NCBI GenBank assembly: GCA_900556975.1
Contig: USQZ01000002.1
Span: 1 to 64,000 of the forward strand
DNA length: 64,000 bases
Direction: 5' to 3'
DNA from: an uncultured Clostridium sp.
GTDB lineage: Bacteria; Bacillota; Clostridia; TANB77; CAG-508
Under the pieces are notes generated by a model. That model did not search any database, was not told where the DNA came from, and saw only the letters and a list, made by a program, of their open reading frames with translations. Below, piece after piece: positions 8,901 through 16,677 of the stretch; within the stretch, counting starts at the first letter, position 1, and the number at the start of each line of letters is the position of its first letter. The translations under genes and the position numbers were made by a program.

Positions 8901-9556
8901 TAAATTGGAAATATGAATATGAAGAAATGACAAATATTCAAAGCAAAATGAGTGTAACTAAAATTAAAGAATTAAAAGAGAATATCAAGAAAAGAAAAGT
9001 TGAAATAAAGCCAAAGTTCACAATTGAAAGCACAGCAGTTTCAGCAACAGAAAAGGGAACAATAATACATTTAATTTTGCAAAAATTAGATTTCACAAAA
9101 GATTATACTAAAAACGAATTATCAAAATTTATAGAAGATATGTGCAATAAGAATTTGATAACCGAAAATCAAAAAAATGTTATAGATATTGATAAAATAT
9201 ATAAAATTATTGAATCTGATTTTATAAAGAATTTGAAATCAGCTAAAGAAATTCACAAGGAAACACCATTTTATACATATATAAATACAAAAGAAATTTA
9301 TAATACAGAAAACTCTGAAAACATACTTGTACAAGGTATTATAGACTTGTATTACATAAATCAAAATGACGAATTAATATTAGTAGATTACAAAACAGAT
9401 TATACTCAAGATGAGGGAGAAGATTTGATAAATAAATATAAAGTTCAATTAGAAATTTACAAAAAGGCATTAGAAGAAGCACTAAAAATACCTGTAAAAG
9501 AAACATATATTTATTCGATTTATGCAAATAAAGCTATAAATTTGGAAAAAAGGTAG
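5981..9556 (+). CDS. addA: ATP-dependent helicase/nuclease subunit A (AddA)
   Basis: Helicase-nuclease subunit of the AddAB complex, the RecBCD counterpart that processes double-strand breaks to Chi. 1191 aa, normal length. UvrD/Rep-type motifs in order: Walker A AAAGSGKTT (24-32), VTFTNAAASEM (motif Ia), Walker B IDEYQDSN (about 395), GDVKQSIYRFR (motif III), FRSR (motif IV), SIHKSKGLEFP (V) and LYVALTRAKEKL (VI). The C terminus keeps the RecB-family nuclease core LVDYKTD (about 1134) and QLEIYKKAL. addB, usually directly upstream, is not in the window; DUF3006 takes its place. Confidence 0.96.
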   Translation: MGNKWTPEQLSAITQKGNNILVAAAAGSGKTTVLVERIIRKIIEDHVDIDKILVVTFTNAAASEMRERILNALYKEIDKDPLNQQLRKQIVLLNKASICTIDAFCLDIIRNNFFEIEASSNFRIADNTELELLKQEAIEETFEELYIKNDEDFNKLVELYAGYKDDDNLKNIILKIHNYIQSAPFPEDWLEEKIEKFNNPQIEDFAKTEWGEIILRNFRDEILNSIQILKSSKIKLDMISELSKFSIVVEDDINQLEFLEKNLDNWDKAYQIAQNLKFKTWPTDKKVVSNLKEETKKVRDNAKKRVSKAIAQTFVYTTAEAIDDINNIYPILKKLKEVTLKFIEKFAEKKANKNIMDFSDIEHNALKILLKKDENGIYQKTEVAKKYEEKFKEIAIDEYQDSNLVQEYILTSISNNQNIFMVGDVKQSIYRFRQAKPELFLEKYEKYGMTPNEFGQKIKLFKNFRSRENILDTTNLIFEDIMRKDFGEIEYDESEYLNLGANYEPPTDVNVQFAGKAELDIIDLKQEETEDEEETDNSAELLEKTEIEAKFVATKVKELIDSKYQVYDRNLGYRDIQYRDIVILLRATSNVANIFEKELLNIDIPVFSDQAENYLESIEIRTITALLKIIDNPYRDIPLVTVMRSTIGDFTDNELIEIRLVKKDGYFYDSLKEASISPNIKNELQNKILAFIQKIEKWREEEKYLPLNEFILKIYNETDYYNYVNLMPNGQVRKANLKMLLDRAKDYEKISFKGLFNFIRYLERVKNSNSDLSSAKLIGENENVVRIMSIHKSKGLEFPVAIISRTDKKFNQKELNEPILLHQDLGFGMQYIDYERKIEYTTASKEAIKIKTKEESISEEMRILYVALTRAKEKLIITGVESDLEKSLEQKKELVQIYERENGKINHLLLKKYLSYLGWIELTYMNHENIEDYIELKRINKKDIIKQDEELEEKADNKLQFSEDIDYQKINEILNWKYEYEEMTNIQSKMSVTKIKELKENIKKRKVEIKPKFTIESTAVSATEKGTIIHLILQKLDFTKDYTKNELSKFIEDMCNKNLITENQKNVIDIDKIYKIIESDFIKNLKSAKEIHKETPFYTYINTKEIYNTENSENILVQGIIDLYYINQNDELILVDYKTDYTQDEGEDLINKYKVQLEIYKKALEEALKIPVKETYIYSIYANKAINLEKR

Positions 9557-9567
9557 CAACCTCAGTA

Positions 9568-9596
9568 TTTACAAGTTATGTAAAGTGTAGTATAAT
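9568..9596 (+). promoter_or_regulatory. Sigma A promoter
   Basis: TTTACA (9568-9573), 17-base spacer, TATAAT (9591-9596), 40 bases upstream of the gene at 9637. Confidence 0.7.
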
Positions 9597-9636
9597 AGTA
9601 TTGATTGAGAAAATAAGGAAATAATAGGAGGAAGCT

Positions 9637-10296
9637 ATGAAAAGAATGCAAACGTTTCTTACATATGCTTTAATAATTATAGGATTTTACTTTTTTTCAA
9701 ATTTTTTAATAGATTTTGGAATAAGCAGTTCATATAAAGATGTAGAACAAGACAAGATAAAAATGGAGCAATCTAATAATGGATTTGAAATAGAAGTTGA
9801 TAAGGCAAATTCAAATAGAAGACAAGCATATTTTACTGGAACAGTAAAAAATAATTCAGATAAAGTAATTGAAAAACAATATGTAAAAGTTGATTCATAT
9901 TTTAAGGGCAAACTAATGCAAGAAAAGTATTTAGCTTTTGAGAATATGCAACCTGGAGAAGAAAGAAAATTTAAGTTGCTTTATTCATTAGGTCAAATTG
10001 ATGAATTTAGAGTTTCTTATGTTGATGAAATTCCATCAAATAGAACAATTGTTGATAAAGCGATAGACAAAGCCGTAGAGGTATTTAATAATGCTAAAGC
10101 TTTCGTATCAAAATTCGATGGAGTAAGTTTAGATGGAACAGCAGAAGGGGTAAAAAATGGAGCAAGCGGAATAGCAACTAAACTAAAAGAAGGATTTAAA
10201 CCAGTACATGTTGAAGGAGAAGATTGGGAACTATTTGTAGCAGTAATGTTAGTATGGGCAGCAATACCTTCAGGAGCAATATGGTTTATAATATAA
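9637..10296 (+). CDS. Membrane-anchored protein of unknown function, FxLYD-like domain
   Basis: 219 aa. An N-terminal membrane segment (residues 7-28) precedes an extracytoplasmic region whose pattern (YFTGTVKNNSDKVIEKQYVKVDSYFKGKLMQEKY ... MQPGEERKFKL) resembles the small beta-sandwich called FxLYD/DUF3426-like, found in cell-envelope proteins. An amphipathic alanine-rich stretch follows and a second hydrophobic segment closes the chain (about 200-219). Single-gene unit with its own promoter and terminator. No function is assigned. Confidence 0.55.
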   Translation: MKRMQTFLTYALIIIGFYFFSNFLIDFGISSSYKDVEQDKIKMEQSNNGFEIEVDKANSNRRQAYFTGTVKNNSDKVIEKQYVKVDSYFKGKLMQEKYLAFENMQPGEERKFKLLYSLGQIDEFRVSYVDEIPSNRTIVDKAIDKAVEVFNNAKAFVSKFDGVSLDGTAEGVKNGASGIATKLKEGFKPVHVEGEDWELFVAVMLVWAAIPSGAIWFII

Positions 10297-10312
10297 GATT
10301 AAAAATTAAGTC

Positions 10313-10345
10313 AAAGGCATTCGTAAAAGCGGATGCCTTTTTATA
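10313..10345 (+). terminator. Intrinsic terminator
   Basis: aaaggcattcg (10313-10323) pairs with cggatgccttt (10330-10340) with one G-T wobble, followed by further T residues. Confidence 0.85.
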
Positions 10346-10355
10346 TGCTAATATA

Positions 10356-10384
10356 TTGAAATAAAAGGATTAATTTGATAAAAT
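10356..10384 (+). promoter_or_regulatory. Sigma A promoter of lepA
   Basis: TTGAAA (10356-10361), 17-base spacer, TAAAAT (10379-10384), 30 bases before the lepA start. Confidence 0.7.
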
Positions 10385-10413
10385 AATATAAATTTATTTA
10401 AGGAGATTTAAGA

Positions 10414-12228
10414 GTGAACGACAATCAAAAAAGAATAAGAAATTTTAGCATAATAGCTCACATAGATCATGGAAAATCTACACTTGCAGATAGACTTATA
10501 GAAATGACAGGTGTTCTTACAAAAAGAGAGATGGAAAGTCAAGTATTAGACAACATGGATATTGAAAAAGAAAGAGGAATAACAATAAAATCTCAAGCAG
10601 TAAGAATGAATTACAAAGCTAAAGATGGACAAACATATGAACTAAACTTAATCGATACCCCAGGACACGTAGATTTTAACTATGAAGTTTCAAGAAGTTT
10701 AGCTGCATGCGAAGGTGCAATTTTAGTTGTAGATAGTAGTCAAGGTGTAGAAGCTCAAACTTTAGCAAATGTGTATTTAGCATTAGATAACAATTTGGAA
10801 ATTTTACCTGTAATAAATAAAGTTGATTTACCAAATGCAAGACCTGATGAAGTTAAAGCTGAAATTGAAGATATCATAGGAATTCCTGCAATGGATGCAC
10901 CATGTATTTCAGCTAAATCTGGATTAAATGTTGATCAAGTTTTAGAAAGAATTGTTTCAGATATTCCAGCGCCACAAGGGGATAGAGAGGGAAAATTAAA
11001 ATGTTTAATATTTGACTCATTCTATGATAATTATAAAGGCGCAATTAGTTATGTAAGAGTAAAAGAAGGAACTGTAAAAATTGGAGATGAAATATTATTC
11101 ATGGCAACAGGAAAACATTTTACAGTTACTGAAGTGGGATATTTTGGAGCAGGACAATATATTCCAGCAGATGAGTTAAAAGCAGGAGAAGTTGGATATA
11201 TATCAGCAAGTATAAAAAATGTTTCTGATTTACATGTTGGTGATACAATAACTCATTTTGAAAATCCAGCAGACGAGCCACTACCAGGATATAAAAAGGC
11301 TAATTCAATGGTATATTGCGGAATGTATCCACTAGATGGAAGCGAATATGAAAATTTAAAAGACGCATTAGAAAAACTTAAATTAAATGATGCTGCATTA
11401 GAATATGAACCAGAAACATCAATAGCATTAGGATTTGGATTTAGATGTGGTTTCCTTGGATTATTACATTTGGAAATTGTAATAGAAAGATTAGAAAGAG
11501 AATTTGATTTAGGTTTAATTACAACAGCTCCATCAGTTATATACAAGGTTCATAAAACAAACGGAGAAACAATAGAACTATACAATCCAACAGATTTACC
11601 CAAAACACAAGAAATAAAATATATAGAAGAACCAATCATGAAAGCCGAAATAATGACTCCAAAAGAGTTTGTTGGAAACGTAATGGATATATGTCAAAAA
11701 AGAAGAGGAACATATATAGACATGAGATATCTAGATAGTAACAGAGTTACATTAGAATATGATTTGCCTCTAAACGAAATTATATATGATTTCTTCGACA
11801 CACTAAAATCAAAAACAAAAGGTTATGCTTCTGTAGACTACGAATTTAAGGAATACAGACAATCAGAACTGGTGAAATTGGATATTTATATAAATAATGA
11901 AGCGGTTGATGCATTATCATTTATTGTACATAAAGATAGTGCTTATACTAGAGGAAGAAAGATGGCAGAAAAATTAAAAACAGTTATTCCAAGACAATTA
12001 TTCGAAATTCCAATTCAAGCTGTAGTAAGCGGAAAAATAATTGCAAGAGAAACATTATCAGCAATGAGAAAAGATGTATTGGCTAAATGCTATGGAGGAG
12101 ATATTACAAGAAAGAAAAAGCTTTTAGAGAAACAGAAAAAAGGTAAAAAGAAAATGAGACAAATAGGAAATGTTGAAGTACCTCAAGAAGCATTTTTAGC
12201 AGTACTAAAATTAGATGATGAAGAATAG
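10414..12228 (+). CDS. lepA: Elongation factor 4 (LepA)
   Basis: Translational GTPase that acts on ribosomes during stress or assembly. 604 aa, full length. Seen: G1 [14 protein letters not shown] (residues 15-28), the G2 Thr in RGITIKSQ, G3 DTPGHVDF, G4 NKVDLP and G5 SAKSG. The LepA-specific C-terminal domain is present ([49 protein letters not shown]). GTG start at 10414 behind AAGGAG. First gene of a probable operon with the membrane protein at 12238 and rlmB. Confidence 0.97.
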   Translation: MNDNQKRIRNFSIIAHIDHGKSTLADRLIEMTGVLTKREMESQVLDNMDIEKERGITIKSQAVRMNYKAKDGQTYELNLIDTPGHVDFNYEVSRSLAACEGAILVVDSSQGVEAQTLANVYLALDNNLEILPVINKVDLPNARPDEVKAEIEDIIGIPAMDAPCISAKSGLNVDQVLERIVSDIPAPQGDREGKLKCLIFDSFYDNYKGAISYVRVKEGTVKIGDEILFMATGKHFTVTEVGYFGAGQYIPADELKAGEVGYISASIKNVSDLHVGDTITHFENPADEPLPGYKKANSMVYCGMYPLDGSEYENLKDALEKLKLNDAALEYEPETSIALGFGFRCGFLGLLHLEIVIERLEREFDLGLITTAPSVIYKVHKTNGETIELYNPTDLPKTQEIKYIEEPIMKAEIMTPKEFVGNVMDICQKRRGTYIDMRYLDSNRVTLEYDLPLNEIIYDFFDTLKSKTKGYASVDYEFKEYRQSELVKLDIYINNEAVDALSFIVHKDSAYTRGRKMAEKLKTVIPRQLFEIPIQAVVSGKIIARETLSAMRKDVLAKCYGGDITRKKKLLEKQKKGKKKMRQIGNVEVPQEAFLAVLKLDDEE

Positions 12229-12237
12229 GAGCCAAAG

Positions 12238-12846
12238 ATGAAAATATTAAAGAAAATAGTATTAATATTAAGTTTAATAACATTAATAACTTTGCCAAAT
12301 GTAATGGCAACAGAAAACGCTGTAGAAGAAGATGAAACAAATTATAATATGATTTCAGTAGAAGGAAAAATGAGATTTAAACAGTTTGTAGAAATCAAAG
12401 AAGGATATGAAAAATTCTGTATATTAGAAGGAATATTATTCTTTATTGCAATCTTTATGACAGTAAAAACAACAGCAATAGACACTTCAACAAAATCAGG
12501 ATTATTAATAGCGATATTAGGAATCCTGGCATATGTACTAAGATATAGTGTTATAGGAAATATAATATTTGTGTTAGATATTTTACTTCAAATACTAGGA
12601 ACGGTGCTAGTAATATTATCTTGCATTTATATCTACAAAAATCAAAATATACTAATATATGCACCAATATGTTTATGTGGAATGTGGTATATAATAAAAA
12701 ATATACCAATGCTATCAGGAAATATTATTTTAAAAATAGTATTGATTGCCTTGCCAATAATATTGTATGTTTTAGGAAGAGTAACTAGTAAAGCAGAAGA
12801 AATAGAAATGCTAAGACCAGTTAAAGAAAAGCATGAAAGGAAATAA
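12238..12846 (+). CDS. Integral membrane protein of unknown function
   Basis: 202 aa. A cleavable-looking signal (KKIVLILSLITLITLPNVMA, residues 4-23) followed by a short charged loop and about five closely spaced hydrophobic segments between residues 60 and 185, ending in a basic tail. I do not recognise a family. Only 9 bases after lepA, with GGAG overlapping the lepA stop, and 2 bases before rlmB, so it is translated from the same mRNA. Confidence 0.6.
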   Translation: MKILKKIVLILSLITLITLPNVMATENAVEEDETNYNMISVEGKMRFKQFVEIKEGYEKFCILEGILFFIAIFMTVKTTAIDTSTKSGLLIAILGILAYVLRYSVIGNIIFVLDILLQILGTVLVILSCIYIYKNQNILIYAPICLCGMWYIIKNIPMLSGNIILKIVLIALPIILYVLGRVTSKAEEIEMLRPVKEKHERK

Positions 12847-12848
12847 AA

Positions 12849-13679
12849 ATGAAACAAGAATTTAGAAAAAATGATAACAGGAAAAATTTTAAAAAGAACC
12901 CAAATAAAAATTTTAAAAATGAAAAACAATTAGAAGAGAACGAATATGACGATATAGTCGAAGGAAGAAATGCAGTACTTGAGTTACTAGATTCTGACAG
13001 AGATATAAATAAAATATTTGTTCAAAGTGGGGAAAGACACGGATCAATAAACAAGATAATTGCAATTGCAAAGGAAAATAAAGTAGTTGTTACAGAAGTT
13101 GAAAAGTCAAAACTTGATTTTATGTCAAAAACTAAAAATCACCAAGGAGTAATCGCAGTAGTTCCACCATTTAATTATTGTGAAGTTGAAGATATATTAG
13201 AATATGCTAAAAGCAAAAATGAAGATGTATTTATTTTAATTTTGGATGGAATAGAAGATCCACACAATTTAGGTTCAATAATAAGAACAGCTGAAACAGC
13301 TGGAGTTCATGGAATAATAATTCCTAAAAGAAGAACTGTAACTGTAAATAGCACAGTTGCAAAGGTTTCAGCAGGAGCAGTAGAACATATGAAAATTGCT
13401 AGAGTAAATAACATAACAGATACAATAAGAAAATTAAAAGAAAACGGATTATGGATAATAGGAACAGATGGTTCTGCAACAACATTATACTATAATCAAG
13501 ATTTAAAAGGAGACATTGCAATTGTAATTGGAAGTGAAGGATTTGGAATGAGCAGACTTGTAAAAGAAAATACGGATATGCTTGTAAAAATCCCTATGAA
13601 AGGTAAAGTTACTTCTTTAAACGCTTCTGTATCAGCTGGTATAGTAATGTATGAAGCTGTTAAACAAAGAAACAAATAA
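12849..13679 (+). CDS. rlmB: 23S rRNA (guanosine-2'-O)-methyltransferase RlmB (SpoU/TrmH family)
   Basis: SAM-dependent ribose methyltransferase with the alpha/beta knot fold. 276 aa: a lysine-rich N-terminal tail (1-35), an L30e-like substrate-binding domain (VEGRNAVLELL ... KTKNHQGVIAVVP) and the SPOUT domain with motif 1 DPHNLGSIIRTAETAGV, motif 2 VIGSEGFGMSRL and motif 3 IPMKGKVTSLNASVSAGIV. The RlmB assignment over TrmH or another paralogue rests on the N-terminal domain and is probable. Third gene of the lepA unit. Confidence 0.88.
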   Translation: MKQEFRKNDNRKNFKKNPNKNFKNEKQLEENEYDDIVEGRNAVLELLDSDRDINKIFVQSGERHGSINKIIAIAKENKVVVTEVEKSKLDFMSKTKNHQGVIAVVPPFNYCEVEDILEYAKSKNEDVFILILDGIEDPHNLGSIIRTAETAGVHGIIIPKRRTVTVNSTVAKVSAGAVEHMKIARVNNITDTIRKLKENGLWIIGTDGSATTLYYNQDLKGDIAIVIGSEGFGMSRLVKENTDMLVKIPMKGKVTSLNASVSAGIVMYEAVKQRNK

Positions 13680-13682
13680 TAC

Positions 13683-13711
13683 TTGCATAAAATAAAAGAT
13701 AATGATAAAAT
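13683..13711 (+). promoter_or_regulatory. Sigma A promoter of pyrG
   Basis: TTGCAT (13683-13688), 17-base spacer, TAAAAT (13706-13711), located between the rlmB stop and the hairpin at 13733-13779, so transcripts from it must cross that hairpin to reach pyrG. Confidence 0.65.
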
Positions 13712-13732
13712 AATTTCATAAATTTGAAGAGA

Positions 13733-13779
13733 CGAAAAACAGATTAAAAAAAAACCCTTTTTTTAATCTGTTTTTTTCG
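13733..13779 (+). terminator. Terminator in the pyrG leader (candidate attenuator)
   Basis: Long stem: cagatt plus a run of A (to about 13752) pairs with a run of T plus aatctg (13758-13770), loop AACCC, then seven T. It lies downstream of a good promoter and 17 bases before the pyrG start codon, with AAGGAGGG after it. This is the arrangement of pyrG attenuators in Firmicutes, although no GGG start sequence needed for the Bacillus mechanism is seen. Confidence 0.65.
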
Positions 13780-13795
13780 TTTTAAGGAGGGAAAA

Positions 13796-15400
13796 ATGAA
13801 AACTAAATATGTATTTATAACAGGCGGAGTAGTTTCTGGACTAGGAAAAGGAATAACAGCAGCATCATTGGGAAGATTACTAAAAAACAGAGGATACAAA
13901 GTAACAATTCAAAAGTTTGATCCTTATATAAATGTAGATCCTGGAACAATGAGCCCGTATGAACATGGAGAAGTATTTGTAACAGATGATGGAGCAGAAA
14001 CAGATCTTGATTTAGGACATTATGAAAGATTTATAGATGAAGCACTAACAAAAGATTCTAGTGTTTCAATGGGGCAAATTTATTCAAATGTAATTGAAAA
14101 AGAAAGAAAAGGTGCATATTTAGGAAAAACAATTCAAGTAATCCCGCATATTACAAATGAGATAAAAGATAAAATATATTCATTTGAGAATAAAGGAATA
14201 GACGTTGTAATTACTGAGCTAGGAGGCACAGTAGGAGATATGGAAGGGCTTGCCTTAATAGAAGCAATAAGACAAGTTGGATTAGAAAAAGATATTAATG
14301 ATGTGTGCTACATACATGTAACGTTGCTACCATATATTTCAGGTTCAAAAGAAATTAAATCTAAACCAACACAGCATTCTGTAAAAGAACTACAATCATT
14401 TGGAATAAAACCTGATATTTTAGTAGCTAGAGCAGATGGACATATTGAGGAAAAAATGAGAGATAAAATAGCACTATTTTGTAATGTGCGCAAAGAAAAT
14501 GTTATAGAAAATATAACTGCAAATAGTTTATATGAAGTTCCTTTATTACTAGAAAAACAAGGATTAGCAGAAGCGGTTTGCAAAAAGCTTGGACTAGAAA
14601 AAGAATGTAATAATGAAAATTGGATAGAGCTTAATAAAAAAATATCAGAATGTACAGAAACTGTGAAAATTGCATTAGTAGGTAAATATATGAAATTAGA
14701 GGATTCATATATTTCAGTTGTAGAAAGTTTAAGACATGGTGGATATGCAAACAAAGTTAATGTGGAGATAGGATTTATAGATTCCGAAAATGTAACAGAA
14801 GAAAATGCTGAAGAAATTTTAAAAGACTATGACGGAATATCAGTTCCAGGAGGATTTGGAAATAGAGGAATAGAAGGAAAAATTGCTGCAATAAAATATG
14901 CAAGAGAAAATAAAGTTCCATTCTTAGGAATCTGTTTAGGAATGCAAATGGCAGTAGTTGAATTTGCAAGAAATGTACTAGGATTAAAAGATGCAGATTC
15001 AGCAGAATTTAACAATGAAACCAAAAATCCAATAATACATATAATGGAAGAACAAAAAAGTGTAACTAAAAAAGGTGGAACAATGAGACTTGGAGCATAT
15101 CCATGTGTTATAAAAGAAAATACACTAGCTGAAAAGGTATATAGTACTAAAGAAATTTCTGAGAGGCATAGACATAGATATGAGTATAACAATGAGTACA
15201 AAAAGATGTTAGAGGAAAAAGGATTAATTTGTTCAGGAACATCACCAGATGGTAAACTAGTTGAAATTGTTGAATTAAAAGATCATCCATATTTCATAGC
15301 AGGTCAATTTCATCCAGAATTTCAATCAAGACCAGATAGACCAGGACCTTTGTTTGTTGGTTTAATAAAAAATGCTAAAGAATTAAAAAATAAAAAATAA
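13796..15400 (+). CDS. pyrG: CTP synthase
   Basis: Makes CTP from UTP, ATP and glutamine, the last step of pyrimidine nucleotide synthesis. 534 aa, full length. N-terminal amidoligase domain with the P-loop [17 protein letters not shown] (residues 10-26), the Mg/UTP-binding segment [13 protein letters not shown], and [12 protein letters not shown]-terminal class I glutaminase domain with the nucleophile Cys in GICLGMQ (about residue 380) and the His-Glu pair in FHPEFQSRP. Monocistronic behind its own promoter and leader hairpin. Confidence 0.97.
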   Translation: MKTKYVFITGGVVSGLGKGITAASLGRLLKNRGYKVTIQKFDPYINVDPGTMSPYEHGEVFVTDDGAETDLDLGHYERFIDEALTKDSSVSMGQIYSNVIEKERKGAYLGKTIQVIPHITNEIKDKIYSFENKGIDVVITELGGTVGDMEGLALIEAIRQVGLEKDINDVCYIHVTLLPYISGSKEIKSKPTQHSVKELQSFGIKPDILVARADGHIEEKMRDKIALFCNVRKENVIENITANSLYEVPLLLEKQGLAEAVCKKLGLEKECNNENWIELNKKISECTETVKIALVGKYMKLEDSYISVVESLRHGGYANKVNVEIGFIDSENVTEENAEEILKDYDGISVPGGFGNRGIEGKIAAIKYARENKVPFLGICLGMQMAVVEFARNVLGLKDADSAEFNNETKNPIIHIMEEQKSVTKKGGTMRLGAYPCVIKENTLAEKVYSTKEISERHRHRYEYNNEYKKMLEEKGLICSGTSPDGKLVEIVELKDHPYFIAGQFHPEFQSRPDRPGPLFVGLIKNAKELKNKK

Positions 15401-15405
15401 AATAT

Positions 15406-15434
15406 TTGAAGGTTTTTAAAAATTTATGTATAAT
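15406..15434 (+). promoter_or_regulatory. Sigma A promoter of the DUF402 gene
   Basis: TTGAAG (15406-15411), 17-base spacer, TATAAT (15429-15434). Confidence 0.7.
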
Positions 15435-15490
15435 AAACATATTGTACGAAAAGGTATAAATATTTCATAATAGTAAACGGAGGAGAATAC

Positions 15491-16042
15491 ATGAAAAAGA
15501 AATATGGAGATTTATCAAAGGTAAAAGACATAATAGATAGTGATTTCGTAAAACTGGAAACACCTAATGACCAATTCTTTGGAGCAGTATGCATGTCATA
15601 TATAAAAAAAGTTTTAAATAAATGGAGAGTTCCAAGAGATAATGGAAATGACGAAGTAATATTAGATATGGGATATAGATGGGTAACACTTTATCCACGT
15701 AATGAAAATTATTCAATAATAGCAATGTATAATATAAAAGGTGAATTAATAGAATTTTATTTTGATATTGCTAAAAAAATGAATTTCAAAGCAAGAATAC
15801 CATATACAGAAGATTGGTATTTAGACATTGTTTTAACTAAAGAAAATGATGTTATATTCTTAGATGAAGATGAATTAGAAGAAGCATTAAAATTAGCAGA
15901 TATAAGTCAAAAAGACTATGAAACAGTTAGAAAAACAGCAGATAAAATAGTTAACAAATATCATAAACCAGAAGAATTTGAAAAACTAAAAAAGATTGCA
16001 GACGGATATTTAGATAAATTAATAAATATGCCAATAAAATAG
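15491..16042 (+). CDS. DUF402 family protein
   Basis: 183 aa cytoplasmic protein. Seen: a central DUF402 barrel (ILDMGYRWVTLYPRNENYSIIAMY, FYFDIAKKM, then WYLDIVLTKENDVIFLDEDELEEAL), followed by a helical tail. Family members of known activity include nucleoside tri-/diphosphatases (NtdP) and the RNase E regulator-like FAU-1 group; the acidic DLDIV/DEDEL residues that bind metal in NtdP are conserved in kind (WYLDIVLT, LDEDEL). A hydrolase role on nucleoside phosphates is plausible, not shown. Start ATG 15491 follows GGAGGAG. Confidence 0.72.
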   Translation: MKKKYGDLSKVKDIIDSDFVKLETPNDQFFGAVCMSYIKKVLNKWRVPRDNGNDEVILDMGYRWVTLYPRNENYSIIAMYNIKGELIEFYFDIAKKMNFKARIPYTEDWYLDIVLTKENDVIFLDEDELEEALKLADISQKDYETVRKTADKIVNKYHKPEEFEKLKKIADGYLDKLINMPIK

Positions 16043-16046
16043 CAAG

Positions 16047-16075
16047 TTGACATAATTGACTAAAAGCAGTATACT
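16047..16075 (+). promoter_or_regulatory. Consensus-like sigma A promoter
   Basis: Perfect TTGACA (16047-16052), 17-base spacer, TATACT (16070-16075), directly upstream of the small gene at 16117. Confidence 0.8.
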
Positions 16076-16116
16076 TATGGAGTAACAAGTTGTTGTTATT
16101 TTCATGGAGGTGCTTT

Positions 16117-16458
16117 ATGGCAAGAAAGAGCGATGTGGACTTTGAAACCTGTTTTGAGAGTTTGGTTGGTAAAAGACATCAAACAGTTGTTGTTGAAGAT
16201 CAGGTGGTTGACGATGACGGCAAAACAGTTACTGTTGAAAGTCCCAAAATGACTTACGAAGAAGGGGTAGAGCGGCTGAAACAATTAAGTCACCAGATAA
16301 AAGAAATAGGGATTTATGATGAAATCATGGAAGCGTGCAATAAGCATGATTTAGCTGGACTTAATAAGATTACTGAAAAGTATGATAAGGAAGTCAAGCA
16401 GATTTGTGATCAGATGGATCAGATAATGAAACAAATGCCTTATCCATATTCGTACTAA
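16117..16458 (+). CDS. Small acidic protein of unknown function
   Basis: 113 aa from ATG 16117, which follows GGAGGTG; the frame is open further upstream (16090) but that would precede the ribosome site. Residues 1-45 look like beta strands with a DDDG turn; residues 50-105 are predicted helical and heptad-like (YEEGVERLKQLSHQIKEIG, EKYDKEVKQICDQMDQIMKQM), ending in PYPYSY. No family recognised. A one-gene unit with a near-consensus promoter and strong terminator, and richer GC than neighbours; it resembles the orphan Spo0A unit in build. Confidence 0.6.
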   Translation: MARKSDVDFETCFESLVGKRHQTVVVEDQVVDDDGKTVTVESPKMTYEEGVERLKQLSHQIKEIGIYDEIMEACNKHDLAGLNKITEKYDKEVKQICDQMDQIMKQMPYPYSY

Positions 16459-16503
16459 TCTATTTTCGAATGTAATTCAGAATATTGTCAAAGCAAAAAA
16501 AGG

Positions 16504-16529
16504 GTGCGAGAAATCTCGCACCTCTTTTT
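16504..16529 (+). terminator. Strong intrinsic terminator
   Basis: Perfect 8-bp stem gtgcgaga (16504-16511) and tctcgcac (16514-16521), 2-base loop, A-run before and T-run after. Confidence 0.88.
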
Positions 16530-16611
16530 ATGTAATAGGAAAAAATCGAAGAACTACCTATTATATAAAAAGAACAATGTAACATTTGTTATACCAAGAT
16601 ATCGAAAAGTA

Positions 16612-16640
16612 TTGAAATATTAAGAAAAAAGTTATATAAT
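16612..16640 (+). promoter_or_regulatory. Sigma A promoter of aspS
   Basis: TTGAAA (16612-16617), 17-base spacer, TATAAT (16635-16640), 37 bases before the aspS start. No T-box leader is seen. Confidence 0.7.
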
Positions 16641-16677
16641 TTTTACACAAATTTATTTAACGGAAAAGAGGAATAGT

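Noticed and set aside
13706..13735. Bacillus-type reiterative-transcription control of pyrG
   Set aside because: No GGG at the expected transcription start, so that exact mechanism cannot be claimed; only a generic attenuator is proposed.
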